This document shows, piece after piece, positions 1 to 8,521 of a stretch of DNA of 34,398 bases. This stretch comes from Nanobdellati archaeon (lineage in GTDB: Archaea; B1Sed10-29; WALL01), in assembly GCA_015522845.1 (NCBI GenBank), contig WALL01000024.1:1-34398 (forward strand). Reading direction: 5' to 3'. The position numbers were made by a program, and so were the translations under genes. The notes beneath the pieces are model-generated. The model worked only from the letters and a program-made list of their open reading frames with translations. It made no database searches and was not told the DNA's origin. Position 1 is the stretch's first letter, and every line of letters begins with the position of its first letter.

Positions 1-525
1 ATGATAGTCGCCGTCGGCTCAGAGAGGAAGTCCAAGCAGGAGGCGGTGCGCAGGGCGTTCGCCCACTACTACCATGATTTTGAGGTTTTAGGCACTGCCT
101 GCGATTCTGGTGTCTCGGACCAGCCCCTTACCGACGGGGAGACAATCCAAGGCGCAATTAACCGCGCGAAACGCGCGCTGGAGCACGGCGACATCGGCGT
201 GGGCATCGAGGCAGGGCTGAAAAAAGTCCCAGAAGTACCCACCAGCTACTTCAACACGACTTGGTGCGCCATAATAGATAAAAACGGCTTTTTAACAATC
301 GGCTCATCCCCCGATTTCGAGTACCCGAGGAAAATAGCAGAGGATGCCCTGGGGGGCACCGAGGTTTCAAAATCCGCAGCAGAGCTGTACAATATGAATG
401 AAACAGAGCTGAAGGAAAGCGGGGTGATAGCCAAGCTTACCCGTGGCGTTATGCCCCGGTCGGACTACACTTATTATGCCGTGCTGATGGCGCTCATCCC
501 CCGGCTGCAGCCAGAGCTATTCTAA
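1..525 (+). CDS. DUF84/YjjX-family inosine/xanthosine triphosphatase
   Basis: The 174-aa protein matches the DUF84 (YjjX-like) family, which hydrolyses non-canonical purine nucleoside triphosphates such as ITP and XTP and so keeps them out of RNA and DNA. The start 'MIVAVGSERKSKQEAV' is the family's nucleotide-binding N-terminus, 'SDQPLTDGETIQGA' is the typical 'QP.sdeEt..GA' segment, and 'GVGIEAGL' is the conserved acidic patch. Length is normal for the family. The window begins exactly at its ATG, so its promoter and upstream partner are not visible. Its TAA overlaps the stop codon of the convergent histone gene by 3 nt. Confidence 0.9.
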   Translation: MIVAVGSERKSKQEAVRRAFAHYYHDFEVLGTACDSGVSDQPLTDGETIQGAINRAKRALEHGDIGVGIEAGLKKVPEVPTSYFNTTWCAIIDKNGFLTIGSSPDFEYPRKIAEDALGGTEVSKSAAELYNMNETELKESGVIAKLTRGVMPRSDYTYYAVLMALIPRLQPELF

Positions 526-725
526 GTCCTTGCAGCAAGCTTTATGTCATCTGCTGTTACCGTCTTCCTTCCAGCGTGCTTGGCAAGCTGTACTGCCTGG
601 GAGGATATGTCCGTGGCAACCTCTTCTAAGACTTCAATCAGCGCATCGCAGGCTGTTGCGCTCACCCTTGGCGCCCCTGCGTTCCTTATGAGCCGCTCAA
701 CGGCGGCTTTTGGCAATTCAGACAT
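522..725 (-). CDS. Archaeal histone (HMf-like)
   Basis: A 67-aa single histone fold that wraps DNA as dimers and larger stacks. The sequence begins 'MSELPKAAVERLIRNAGA', the usual alpha-1 and first loop of archaeal histones, and ends 'GRKTVTADDIKLAART', the usual loop 2 and alpha-3. The ORF track starts seven codons earlier at 746, but I chose the ATG at 725 because the family begins there and GGAG sits 8 nt before it. There is no tail beyond the fold. It lies 80 bp downstream of glmS on the same strand and probably has its own promoter in that gap. Confidence 0.95.
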   Translation of the reverse strand: MSELPKAAVERLIRNAGAPRVSATACDALIEVLEEVATDISSQAVQLAKHAGRKTVTADDIKLAART

Positions 726-788
726 TTTTAACACTCCTTTTTCCAATAGCCCAAACGGATGGCTGTATTATCTAATAAGGGAACAGGG

Positions 789-795
789 TTATATA
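789..795 (-). promoter_or_regulatory. TATA box for the histone gene
   Basis: TTATATA on the plus strand reads TATATAA on the minus strand just after the glmS stop. A start about 26 bp downstream would give a roughly 40-nt leader that includes the GGAG ribosome site of the histone. This suggests independent, leadered expression of this abundant protein. A second AT-rich element near 770 is an alternative. Confidence 0.5.
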
Positions 796-805
796 CCTTT
801 GCCCG

Positions 806-2563
806 TTATTTTACCGTAACACTCTTTGCGAGGTTTTTCGGCTTGTCTGGGTCGCAGCCCCTAAGCACAGCCAAGTAATAGGACAGTATCTGTATCGGGA
901 TTATGTTCAGCAGCGCGTTCGCCTCGCCGAATGTTGGGATTGGGATGTGGAAGTCAAAAATTTCGTTGTTCTCAGGCGACAGCCCAATTATGTAGCCGCC
1001 CCTGCTCTTTATCTCCATGGCATTGCTGATGATCTCGTTGTGCGTCTCGTCGCCCGGTGCAATCACGATGCAGGGTGTCCCCTCTTCGATGAGTGCAATT
1101 GTGCCGTGCTTTAGCTCCCCCCCCGGAAATCCTTCGGCGTGTATGTAGGACACTTCTTTTATCTTTAGCGCAGCCTCCAGTGCAGTTGGGTAGTTGGTCC
1201 CGCGCCCAATCACATATATGTTCTCCTTTTCCCTTAGCTTTGATGCAAGCTCAACAAGCTTGATCTTTGTCTCGGCGGAGGTTAGCCGCTCAATTTCCGC
1301 CACCGACTTTTCAATGTGCGCCCTTGCCTCTGCAAGCCTGCCAGCCGATGCATACGCTAGCATTGTAAGCAATGCAACCTGTGAGGTATACGACTTGGTG
1401 CTTAGCACGCATATCTCAGGGCCAGCGTTCATCATGACCGACCAGTGTGCAGCACGCATTAGCGAGGAGCCCATCACATTTGTTATTGCCAGCACCTTCG
1501 CGCCCTTAGACTTTGCCACTTTCACGGCCTGCATTACGTCAGCAGTCTCGCCGCTCTGGCTGATTGGTATCACAAGCGTCCGGTCGGTCAGGAAGTCCTC
1601 GTAATATGGGAACTCGCTTGCATACACAACGTTTATATGCTTTTTTGCTATCTTTGAAAACACATACGATGCAGTAAGGGCGGCGTGGTAGGAAGAGCCG
1701 CAAGCAACAAAGAAGACGCCAAAGGCCTCATTTATCCTTTTCGCTATTCCCATTATCTCGCTGTCACTATGGGCAAGCACCTGCCTCATTGTCTCGTTTT
1801 GCTCGCTTATCTCCTTCATCATGTAGTGCTCGAACTCGCCCTTGCTTGCCTGCTCCGCGCTCCAGCTCACCTTTTCAATGGGGCGCCGTATTGGGCTGCC
1901 TGTCCCAATATCAACTATCTCAAGGCCCCTGTCCAGCACAGCCATCTCCTCGTCGCCAAGGAAGACCACATCCTTTGTATAGTCAATAAACGCAGGAACA
2001 TCGCTTGCGAGGAACCACTCACCATCGCCTATCCCAATGACAAGCGGCGACTCTTTCCTTGCGCCGATTATCTCGCTCCCATTGCGCCTTATTGCTACAA
2101 GGGCATAGGAGCCCTTTAGCTGCTGCAGCGCCTTGCGCACTGCTTCCTTGAAGCTTTTTTCCTTTGCATATTCCTCAATGAGGTGGGCAATGACTTCCGA
2201 GTCAGTGTCTGATTTGAATACATGCCCCTTGGCAGAGAGCTCATCCCGCAGCTCCTGGTAGTTTTCAATTATCCCATTATGGGCAATTGCAATTGCACCA
2301 TCGCATGACAGGTGCGGGTGGGCGTTCCTTTCGGTTACGCCGCCGTGTGTTGCCCAGCGTGTGTGGCCAATGCCCATGTGGGAGCTTGGAAGCTTCCCAT
2401 CAAAATCGCTGAGCTTGCCTGTCCTTTTTATTGTAGCCAGCTCCTCCCCATTTTGTGCAGTTATCCCCCAAGAGTCATACCCCCTGTACTCAAGGCGCTT
2501 AAGGCCGCTAAGCAGTATGTCAGAGGCATTCCGCTTGCCCTTGTAGCCGATTATACCGCACAT
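806..2563 (-). CDS. glmS: Glutamine-fructose-6-phosphate aminotransferase (isomerizing)
   Basis: Converts fructose-6-phosphate and glutamine to glucosamine-6-phosphate, the first step to UDP-GlcNAc for surface glycans and glycoproteins. The mature protein starts 'MCGIIGYKG', placing the nucleophilic cysteine second, so I set the start at 2563 instead of the track's 2599. The N-terminal glutaminase domain occupies about residues 1-220 ('HTRWATHG', 'HNGIIENY'). Two SIS sugar-isomerase domains follow ('ACGSSYHA', 'SQSGETADV', 'GRGTNYPTALEAALK'), and the end 'LAKSVTVK' is the family's conserved tail. The 585-aa length is normal. A TATA box centred 26 bp before the ATG predicts a leaderless mRNA. 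Confidence 0.97.
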   Translation of the reverse strand: MCGIIGYKGKRNASDILLSGLKRLEYRGYDSWGITAQNGEELATIKRTGKLSDFDGKLPSSHMGIGHTRWATHGGVTERNAHPHLSCDGAIAIAHNGIIENYQELRDELSAKGHVFKSDTDSEVIAHLIEEYAKEKSFKEAVRKALQQLKGSYALVAIRRNGSEIIGARKESPLVIGIGDGEWFLASDVPAFIDYTKDVVFLGDEEMAVLDRGLEIVDIGTGSPIRRPIEKVSWSAEQASKGEFEHYMMKEISEQNETMRQVLAHSDSEIMGIAKRINEAFGVFFVACGSSYHAALTASYVFSKIAKKHINVVYASEFPYYEDFLTDRTLVIPISQSGETADVMQAVKVAKSKGAKVLAITNVMGSSLMRAAHWSVMMNAGPEICVLSTKSYTSQVALLTMLAYASAGRLAEARAHIEKSVAEIERLTSAETKIKLVELASKLREKENIYVIGRGTNYPTALEAALKIKEVSYIHAEGFPGGELKHGTIALIEEGTPCIVIAPGDETHNEIISNAMEIKSRGGYIIGLSPENNEIFDFHIPIPTFGEANALLNIIPIQILSYYLAVLRGCDPDKPKNLAKSVTVK

Positions 2564-2584
2564 TGCTATTTTTTTCGCTGGCTC

Positions 2585-2594
2585 ATTTATAAAT
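2585..2594 (-). promoter_or_regulatory. TATA box for glmS
   Basis: ATTTATAAAT, a perfect palindrome, is centred about 26 bp upstream of the glmS ATG, the spacing expected for TBP-directed initiation at or next to the start codon. Confidence 0.6.
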
Positions 2595-2670
2595 ATCAAT
2601 TAAAATTAGGGCTTTACCGGTGCTATCGTATTATAAGAGACTATGCGAATCTGCCTTTAATACAGTTATA

Positions 2671-2680
2671 TTTATATTTA
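2671..2680 (+). promoter_or_regulatory. TATA box for the HTH/S-layer-domain gene
   Basis: TTTATATTTA is centred about 26 bp before the ATG at 2702, again predicting a leaderless transcript. It lies in a 138-bp AT-rich divergent spacer shared with glmS. Confidence 0.55.
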
Positions 2681-2701
2681 TCCATTATAATAAGTATTTT
2701 A

Positions 2702-3565
2702 ATGGTATCACTATCAACTAAGACCAAAGAGATTGGCTGCCGCATCCTCCCACCAAGCGAGTTGCGCTTGCTCCTTGAGCCGACACGGTGGGAAATACTG
2801 CGCGCCATTGCAAAAAAGCCGAATTACGCAAGTGCAGTTGCACGCGAGCTTGGGCTGAACGAGCAGCTTGTCCACTATCATTTTAAGCAGCTTAAAAAAT
2901 CCGGTGTTATTTCAGTCATTAGGACCGAGGAAAGGCGGGGCGCACTGACACGCTATTTTGCAGTCAAGGACAGCGCTTTCTCTGTCCTATTGCACGAGGA
3001 TTGGTCCCAGCGCGGGAAAGCGGTGCCCCCCATCCTGCGCGGGTTTTACCCATCTGGCTCATTTGAGGGGGAGGTGATAGTTGGCTCCCCGGACCCCCAC
3101 GGGCCCTTTCAAGCAAGGGCACGTGACGGCTTTTATGCTGCAGACCTTGCACTTTATCTTGGCACGCTAAGCGAGCGGGCACGCCCCTCTGTCAGGCTTG
3201 ACACCGAAGTGCGTGAAGATGAGCTTAAGGGGAACATAATCCTTGTTGGCGGCCCCATTGTGAACCTTATAACAGCAAAGATAAACAGCTCGCTCCCAAT
3301 CCGCATTACCACAGGCGAGCGCCATGGGGTCTTCTCAGAGAGGACAGGGAAGCACTACTACGAGAAGGCAGGGATGGTGCTGCGCACAAGCAATCCGTGG
3401 GGGGATGGCGAGCTGCTGGTGGTTGCCGGGAAAAGCATCTCGGGGACAAAGGCAGCCATACTTTCCATCGTCCAAAGCGCCAAGCTGCTTAGCGGGCACA
3501 ATGTTGTCAAGGGCGCAGACCTTGATGGGGATGGCGTTGTTGACTCGGCTGAAATATTGGAATGA
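2702..3565 (+). CDS. Winged-helix regulator fused to an S-layer-like domain
   Basis: This 287-aa protein joins two modules. Residues about 15-85 form an ArsR-like winged helix ('LLEPTRWEILRAIAKKPN', then 'ASAVARELGLNEQLVHYHF', then a wing 'GALTRYFAV'). The C-terminal half resembles the S-layer protein outer domain of archaea: 'NIILVGGPIVNLITAKIN', 'GVFSERTGKHYYEKAG' and 'LLVVAGKSISGTKAAILS' are characteristic. It ends with 'DLDGDGVVDSAEILE', a complete EF-hand/dockerin-type calcium loop. There is no signal peptide or membrane segment, so it is probably a cytoplasmic DNA-binding protein that uses the S-layer-like fold for sensing or assembly. The start at 2702 is preferred over the track's 2312 because upstream codons read antisense to glmS and the TATA spacing fits. 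Confidence 0.8.
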   Translation: MVSLSTKTKEIGCRILPPSELRLLLEPTRWEILRAIAKKPNYASAVARELGLNEQLVHYHFKQLKKSGVISVIRTEERRGALTRYFAVKDSAFSVLLHEDWSQRGKAVPPILRGFYPSGSFEGEVIVGSPDPHGPFQARARDGFYAADLALYLGTLSERARPSVRLDTEVREDELKGNIILVGGPIVNLITAKINSSLPIRITTGERHGVFSERTGKHYYEKAGMVLRTSNPWGDGELLVVAGKSISGTKAAILSIVQSAKLLSGHNVVKGADLDGDGVVDSAEILE

Positions 3566-3796
3566 CTACCTCTTTTTTACAGCCCACATAGACAGGTCTT
3601 TCAGCAGCTTTAGCACAAGCACAGCCAAGAATAGCCAAGCTGGATACCACAGCGCCGGGCTGTTCGCGTACACTGACCCGTAGTATGCGCCAGCAGCAAA
3701 AACTGCTATAAGAAGGGAAAGCAGGACAGTGGCAAGGTCTTCAACGGTATCCATAAGCTCGTCAAACAGCTTTTTTAGTATGGTGTGCTCTGCCAT
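3566..3796 (-). CDS. Small membrane protein, two transmembrane segments
   Basis: A 76-aa protein I do not recognise. A polar, possibly amphipathic N-terminus ('HTILKKLFDELMDTVEDLA') is followed by two hydrophobic helices at about residues 20-40 and 48-66, and a basic tail ending 'MWAVKKR', which suggests a cytoplasmic C-terminus. The start at 3796 (MAEHT) is chosen over the track's 3835 because the extra 13 codons run through the promoter. Its stop abuts the stop of the convergent HTH/S-layer gene with no gap. No function can be assigned. Confidence 0.6.
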   Translation of the reverse strand: MAEHTILKKLFDELMDTVEDLATVLLSLLIAVFAAGAYYGSVYANSPALWYPAWLFLAVLVLKLLKDLSMWAVKKR

Positions 3797-3817
3797 GCCT
3801 TTATTATGGCTTTGCAG

Positions 3818-3825
3818 ATATAAAA
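3818..3825 (-). promoter_or_regulatory. TATA box for the 76-aa membrane protein
   Basis: ATATAAAA on the plus strand reads TTTTATAT on the minus strand, centred about 25 bp upstream of the ATG at 3796. Confidence 0.5.
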
Positions 3826-3840
3826 CACTTCCCACAATGC

Positions 3841-3848
3841 TTAAATAC
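3841..3848 (+). promoter_or_regulatory. TATA box for the small membrane protein/AK6 operon
   Basis: TTAAATAC is centred about 24 bp before the ATG at 3869. A weak GGAG also sits 10 nt before that ATG, so either leaderless or very short-leader translation is possible. Confidence 0.5.
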
Positions 3849-3868
3849 GCGCCCGGAGTTATTTGATT

Positions 3869-4129
3869 ATGGACGGGCTTGCTGAAAGCGTGTTTGCGGT
3901 TACCGGCGCGGCACTAATGGGCTATTCATTTGCACTCCTGTTGGTAGTTAAGAAAAAGACAGCAGGGAAAAAATACTCGGACTTTGCCAAGTCCCTCCCG
4001 CTTTTTCCAATGCTATTCATATTTTACTTTGCCCTCTACAGCTTCCCGGTTGCCAAGGAAGCAATAGGCGTGCTTGCGCTGCTGCTGATGTTCTACATTG
4101 GCTACCATGCGCTTAAGGAGGTGCAGTAA
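3869..4129 (+). CDS. Small membrane protein, about three transmembrane segments
   Basis: An 86-aa hydrophobic protein without recognised family. Helices fall at about residues 5-27, 46-62 and 65-82, with a lysine-rich loop after the first ('VVKKKTAGKK') that would be cytoplasmic by the positive-inside rule. The track's start is a TTG two codons earlier; the ATG at 3869 fits both the TATA spacing and a GGAG. It is the first gene of a three-gene operon with 4129 and 4398, overlapping the next start by one base (TAATG). Confidence 0.6.
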   Translation: MDGLAESVFAVTGAALMGYSFALLLVVKKKTAGKKYSDFAKSLPLFPMLFIFYFALYSFPVAKEAIGVLALLLMFYIGYHALKEVQ

Positions 4130-4401
4130 TGGAGCTATTGCTCCTCCTTTTGCTTGAGTTCTCGTTGGCAATAGCAGCCGTTGGCCTCTACCTGCTAGTA
4201 TCATCAAACGAAAAAAGCGAGTTCCTTGACTGGCTGATACTGGTCCTGCTTTTCTTTGCAGTAATAAAGCTAGCGTCAGTATTCATGCTGTTTTATGGGT
4301 CCACAAACGTTGAGGACGTCACTGCTACGCTTGACTTGGGATTTGCCACAGCATTTACTGCGTTTGTTTTCCTGCGCTGCAGGGAAGTGGGCATACTATG
4401 A
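4129..4401 (+). CDS. Small membrane protein, three transmembrane segments
   Basis: A 90-aa hydrophobic protein, not recognised. The N-terminal helix 'LLLLLLEFSLAIAAVGLYLL' is followed by a charged loop, a second helix at about residues 35-55, and a third ending in 'CREVGIL'. A strong ribosome site GGAGGTG lies 5 nt before the ATG, inside the upstream gene. The stop overlaps the AK6 start (ATGA). Pairing with a membrane protein of similar size suggests the two form one complex, but that is inference from position alone. Confidence 0.6.
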   Translation: MELLLLLLLEFSLAIAAVGLYLLVSSNEKSEFLDWLILVLLFFAVIKLASVFMLFYGSTNVEDVTATLDLGFATAFTAFVFLRCREVGIL

Positions 4402-4898
4402 TCGTTGTGACCGGGACGCCGGGCACTGGCAAGACATCAGCCGCCCGCATAATTGCCCGCCTCCTTAAGCTCCAGCTCATTGAAGCAAACAAGCTTGTTA
4501 GGAGGAAGCGCCTTTACACTGGCACTGAGGATGGCTCGCTCATAGTGGACATGCCAGCACTAAGGGGGGAGCTTCTCCATTTCACAGGCGTTGTGGAGGG
4601 GCATGTGCTCTGCGAGCTAAGGCTTCCTGCACAGGCAATAGTGCTGCGCGCCTCGCCAAGGGCGCTGCGCCGGCGGCTTGCGCCGCGCCACTATAGCAAA
4701 AGGAAGCTTGAGGACAACATTGGGGCTGAGGCGCTGGACTACTGCTCAATAATGGCAAGGGAAAACTATAGGCGCGTTGTGGATGTTGACACAACCGGGC
4801 TAACCGCTTCTGAAACAGCCAAAAAGGCAATCAGCTTCCTGCAGGCAGGCAAGTCTGACTTTGTTGACTGGAGCGGGTATTTTATGAGGAAATTCTAA
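4398..4898 (+). CDS. Adenylate kinase AK6/Fap7-family NTPase
   Basis: A 166-aa P-loop kinase of the AK6 (hCINAP/Fap7) family. The Walker A 'GTPGTGKTS' is at residues 6-14 and the LID-like segment 'RHYSKRKLEDNIGAEALDYC' is typical of the family. In eukaryotes Fap7 helps cleave 20S pre-rRNA during 40S maturation by acting on uS11; archaeal members interact with uS11 as well. Adenylate kinase activity is also reported for the family. Here it is translationally coupled (ATGA) to two unknown membrane proteins. Its 3' end overlaps the convergent giant coiled-coil gene by 17 nt. Confidence 0.9.
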   Translation: MIVVTGTPGTGKTSAARIIARLLKLQLIEANKLVRRKRLYTGTEDGSLIVDMPALRGELLHFTGVVEGHVLCELRLPAQAIVLRASPRALRRRLAPRHYSKRKLEDNIGAEALDYCSIMARENYRRVVDVDTTGLTASETAKKAISFLQAGKSDFVDWSGYFMRKF

Positions 4899-7800
4899 TT
4901 GCCCGCTGCATTGGGGTTTCCACTTTTTTTCCCTTCCTAAACTGCCATATCACAGCAGCCAGGAGCAGCGGCACTGCAAGGAGCGGGGCCTTGGCAAGGG
5001 GCGCCAGCCCTGTCCCCCCCTCGCCTTTAGCTGCCTTTGCATAGTCATATGCCTCGCTTATGCGCCCTGCCGCCAGGCTCTTATTTGCAAGGGCCAGATA
5101 ATGGGCGCTGCCACCCATTGCAATTTCCTTTTCTGCGGCTTGCCTCGCGCTTGCAAGCTTCTCCGTTGCATTGGACTCAAGCGCTGCTGCTGCATCCCTT
5201 ATCTTATCAGGCAGTGCGCCCATCCCCTCTATTTCCTTTAGGCTTTCGATTGTCCCATCATATCTTGTGGCCGCCTTTTTCTGCAGCTTGGCAAGCTTGC
5301 CATAGCTGCTGAGCAAGCCCCTCACGTATTCCCTGCTGACAAGGGTCCCGTTCCCTTTTGCTGCCAGCTCAAGCGCAGCCTTAAGCGGAAGCTCAGCAGG
5401 GATGGCAGCAAGCGATATGCCCTTTGCCAGCCTTTTTGCCTCTGCATTTCCCCTGCTGATTAGCCTGTTGATTTCCCCCTCATGCCTGCTAAAGGAAAGA
5501 TAGCCGTTGCTGCTGCTTGCCTTTGCCATTGCATCGCTAAGCTTGCTTAGCTGCTTGGGCCTTGCTCCAAACTCCTCAAGCAGCTTTCCTGTTTCTGAGA
5601 GGCCATTGTATGCATTAGCTGCTTCTTGGTAGCTCTCTGAGAGAGAAGCCAGCGTGCTTTCCTTTGCTGCTTCCAATACTGCAATATCCGCTTGTGGGTC
5701 CCCAGTCTCCGGTGGTGGGGAAGCGCCTCTCTCTGAGAGCCAAGCCTTAAGCATTGCCAGTTTGGCTTTGGCAAGCTCGCCTTTTTTTGCTTCAGCCTCT
5801 TCCATTAGCTGCGCTTCCCTTGCCTTGCTAATATCCTCAAGCAGCTTCCCCCCCCTGCTGACTATTTCGGCTTGGCTGCCTCCCTTTAGCGACTCATACC
5901 TGCCTTGCAGCTGCTTTTTGTATTTGCTGCTTAGCCCGATAATCCCTGCATGGATTTTCCCAAGCACCTCCTCCGAGGCAGAGGAGAGGTCGCGGTGCAG
6001 GGCTTCTACTGATAGTATCCCAGGGCATTCCGCATTTTGTATGAGTATGCCAGCACTGCCCATTGCCTTTGCATTCCCGCTGCTTGTGTAAATCTTGCCC
6101 CCCGCTCCAGCCGGCTGCCCAAACAGCACGTCCACATGCTGCTTTTTATCGCAGCTTAGCTCCAGGGCATAAGCGCATGCTACCGTTTTTCCATCGCTGC
6201 TGCACGACTGCCTTATTACCTTTAGGGAAGGCGGAACCCGGTAGCTGACAGAGGCAGTCCCGTTAGAAGGGCGGCTTATGCTGGCCTCAACCCCGCTTGG
6301 CGTTAGCCTAACGCCTGGCCCGCTTACAGAAAGGGCATCCCTTGCGCCAAACCCAACAATTGCTTCTGCAACCGGCAACAGCGGCCTTATCTCGCGGCTT
6401 GCGTGTATGATGTCGTAGCTGCCAGACATAAGCAAAGCCGCCTTATGCACCGGCCCGCACCAAAGCGCCTTTTCACGGGATGTGCTTAGGCTATGCACCC
6501 TTTTGTGTGGGGGTATCCCCCCTACCTCAAACCCATATGGGTTGTATACTGTCTTATTCAGCTCAACGATAGCCTCACTGTTGCAGCTGGCCTTCCCAAC
6601 TACCCTTTTTTCTGCCTTCGTTATGAGGAGCTTGCTTGGGCTTATCTCCCCCTTTAGCCCTTCAATCTCATGGTAAAGCGCCTCTGCCCCGGACAGGTGC
6701 CCAAGTGAGCTTTCAGTTACCGTTCCGCTGTAGTATTTTTCTATCCCGCCCATTTTAGCGGCAAGCAGCGGCTGCCCATCACCAGCTTCAGCAAGCCTTT
6801 CTAGCAGCATCCTGGCATCCTTGCGCTCTGATGCAAGCTGGCTGTATGCCTGCCTTGCCTTTCCCATAATGCTTTTTTGCCCTGCAATGGCAATGCGGTA
6901 TGCCCTTCCCAAGCCCGCCACGCAGGATTTGGATGGGCACGCGGATAGCTCCCTTTCAGCTTCCTTAAGCATGAGCTGCTCTTCCAAAACTGGCAAGTCC
7001 CCCGACGCTGCCTTTGCCATGGCCCTAAGCTTATCAACCTCCTGCCTGGCAAGCTCAGCACTTGCTGCACTGCCAGCCCCGATAGCCTTAAGCTCGCCAA
7101 TCGCCCCCAAGTATCTTCCTATTGCGTTAGCATAGCCGCTCTCTTGCCTTGCTGCTTCGCACTCTTGCCTTGCTGCTTCAATTTCCCTGAGGCTTGACGG
7201 GCTGCCGCCAGCAGCTTTTTCCACCTTCATGGAAAGTGCCATGCACTTGCTTGCAAGCCCTTCTTTTGCATTGTCAAGGACCCTTGCTGCAGCATCAATG
7301 CTAGCAATCCCTGCCTTTGCCTCTTCAATTGCAGCGCGCTTTGTAATCGTTGCATTTGCCAGGTATCCCTTGCCTTTTGCTTCGTATTCAAGCGTTGCAC
7401 TCTCCCCGTGTTCCCTTGCAGAGAGCAGGCTTTGCCTTGCGCTTTCAATAAGCTTCCTATAGTCCTGTTCCAGGATGACATTCTTGCTTAGCGCAGCATA
7501 GCTTACCCTGCTTGCCCCTGCTGCTTCCATCCTCCCCTTCTTCTTCTCAAGCCCGCCAGCAGCTAGCTCAAGCCCTTTGCTTTCCTTTGCGTAGGCTGCC
7601 TCCATCAGCGATGCTGCGGTTTTCAGCCTTTTGTTTATCCTCAGTATTTCCTTCAGTGCAGACCTGTTGTTGCCTGCCCCAACGAGAAGGTTGTATGATA
7701 CAGCATAGTTTTCCGGCAGCCTCTCCTTAACAAGGGCCATGGGGGCAAACAGCTCACCTTCCAGCAGTATTGGGATTGCGGAAAATGGCAGGAGCTTTCC

Positions 7801-8478
7801 CAGCTCAGGTGCAGCAACTTCCCTCCATGGCGGCCTATTGCTGCTGGCATCTGCAACCGAGTAGTATTTTGCTATTGCTTTCCTGTAGCATTCCAGCCTG
7901 CCCCCTGGCTCGTAGGCATCTGCTGCCTCGCGGTAAGCTGCAAGCGGATAGCCACCATACCTGATGCTGTTCCCCCCCATCCACTCAAGCGCCTTCCTGC
8001 TGCTGTCCATTATGGAAAATGCGCTTTGGGCAGCATCTGCGGCATCCTTGTTGCCATTTTCAACATGCCAGATTATCTCGTAAAGCCGCTGGGTGCATGC
8101 GGGCGATGCAAAGAAGCATTCCTCCCTTGCAAGCATGAGCGCCCTCTTAGCAGCGCTTATCTCTTCCCACGCGCTTTCTGCCAGCTCTTCCGGCTCGCCG
8201 CTTTTGGTCCCAATCCCCCGGAAATAAGATGCCCTGTGCCCTTCTGAAGAGTAGCCATTTACAAACAAATAATCGCTTATCCTTCCCCCATTCCGCATGT
8301 TCCTGGCAAACTCCCCTATCCAGTCAAGCCACCCAACAGCCGCCTTTGCTGTCGAGCCCGCTTCGCCCGCTATGTATTTCATGTCCTTGTAGCTTTGCTT
8401 TAGCTGGATATCGCTAGCAAACCAGGCAGGCAGAAACAGGACTAGCACTATTACGGCAAATGCATACTCTCTCCCCAT
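4882..8478 (-). CDS. Giant secreted/anchored coiled-coil surface protein
   Basis: A 1198-aa protein with no family I can name. It starts with a signal peptide or anchor ('YAFAVIVLVLFLPAWFA') and ends with a transmembrane helix at about 1165-1181 ('APLLAVPLLLAAVIWQF') and a short basic tail 'RKGKKVETPMQR', so most of it is outside the cell. Alanine-, lysine- and glutamate-rich helices fill roughly residues 30-600 and 820-1150 and should form long coiled coils. Between them, about residues 610-815, is a beta-rich section with several cysteines ('SCSSDGKTVACAYALELSC'), probably an immunoglobulin-like module. GGGGAG lies before the ATG. I infer a stalk or envelope spacer; it is not an ATPase, as no Walker motifs are present. 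Confidence 0.75.
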   Translation of the reverse strand: MGREYAFAVIVLVLFLPAWFASDIQLKQSYKDMKYIAGEAGSTAKAAVGWLDWIGEFARNMRNGGRISDYLFVNGYSSEGHRASYFRGIGTKSGEPEELAESAWEEISAAKRALMLAREECFFASPACTQRLYEIIWHVENGNKDAADAAQSAFSIMDSSRKALEWMGGNSIRYGGYPLAAYREAADAYEPGGRLECYRKAIAKYYSVADASSNRPPWREVAAPELGKLLPFSAIPILLEGELFAPMALVKERLPENYAVSYNLLVGAGNNRSALKEILRINKRLKTAASLMEAAYAKESKGLELAAGGLEKKKGRMEAAGASRVSYAALSKNVILEQDYRKLIESARQSLLSAREHGESATLEYEAKGKGYLANATITKRAAIEEAKAGIASIDAAARVLDNAKEGLASKCMALSMKVEKAAGGSPSSLREIEAARQECEAARQESGYANAIGRYLGAIGELKAIGAGSAASAELARQEVDKLRAMAKAASGDLPVLEEQLMLKEAERELSACPSKSCVAGLGRAYRIAIAGQKSIMGKARQAYSQLASERKDARMLLERLAEAGDGQPLLAAKMGGIEKYYSGTVTESSLGHLSGAEALYHEIEGLKGEISPSKLLITKAEKRVVGKASCNSEAIVELNKTVYNPYGFEVGGIPPHKRVHSLSTSREKALWCGPVHKAALLMSGSYDIIHASREIRPLLPVAEAIVGFGARDALSVSGPGVRLTPSGVEASISRPSNGTASVSYRVPPSLKVIRQSCSSDGKTVACAYALELSCDKKQHVDVLFGQPAGAGGKIYTSSGNAKAMGSAGILIQNAECPGILSVEALHRDLSSASEEVLGKIHAGIIGLSSKYKKQLQGRYESLKGGSQAEIVSRGGKLLEDISKAREAQLMEEAEAKKGELAKAKLAMLKAWLSERGASPPPETGDPQADIAVLEAAKESTLASLSESYQEAANAYNGLSETGKLLEEFGARPKQLSKLSDAMAKASSSNGYLSFSRHEGEINRLISRGNAEAKRLAKGISLAAIPAELPLKAALELAAKGNGTLVSREYVRGLLSSYGKLAKLQKKAATRYDGTIESLKEIEGMGALPDKIRDAAAALESNATEKLASARQAAEKEIAMGGSAHYLALANKSLAAGRISEAYDYAKAAKGEGGTGLAPLAKAPLLAVPLLLAAVIWQFRKGKKVETPMQRAIRISS

Positions 8479-8521
8479 AAATATCTCCCCGCTGCACTTA
8501 TGGGCACGGGGGAATAAAAGC

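Noticed and set aside
2312-2701. 130-codon N-terminal extension of the HTH/S-layer ORF
   Set aside because: It is antisense to the glutaminase domain of glmS and crosses both promoters; the ATG at 2702 fits the TATA spacing.
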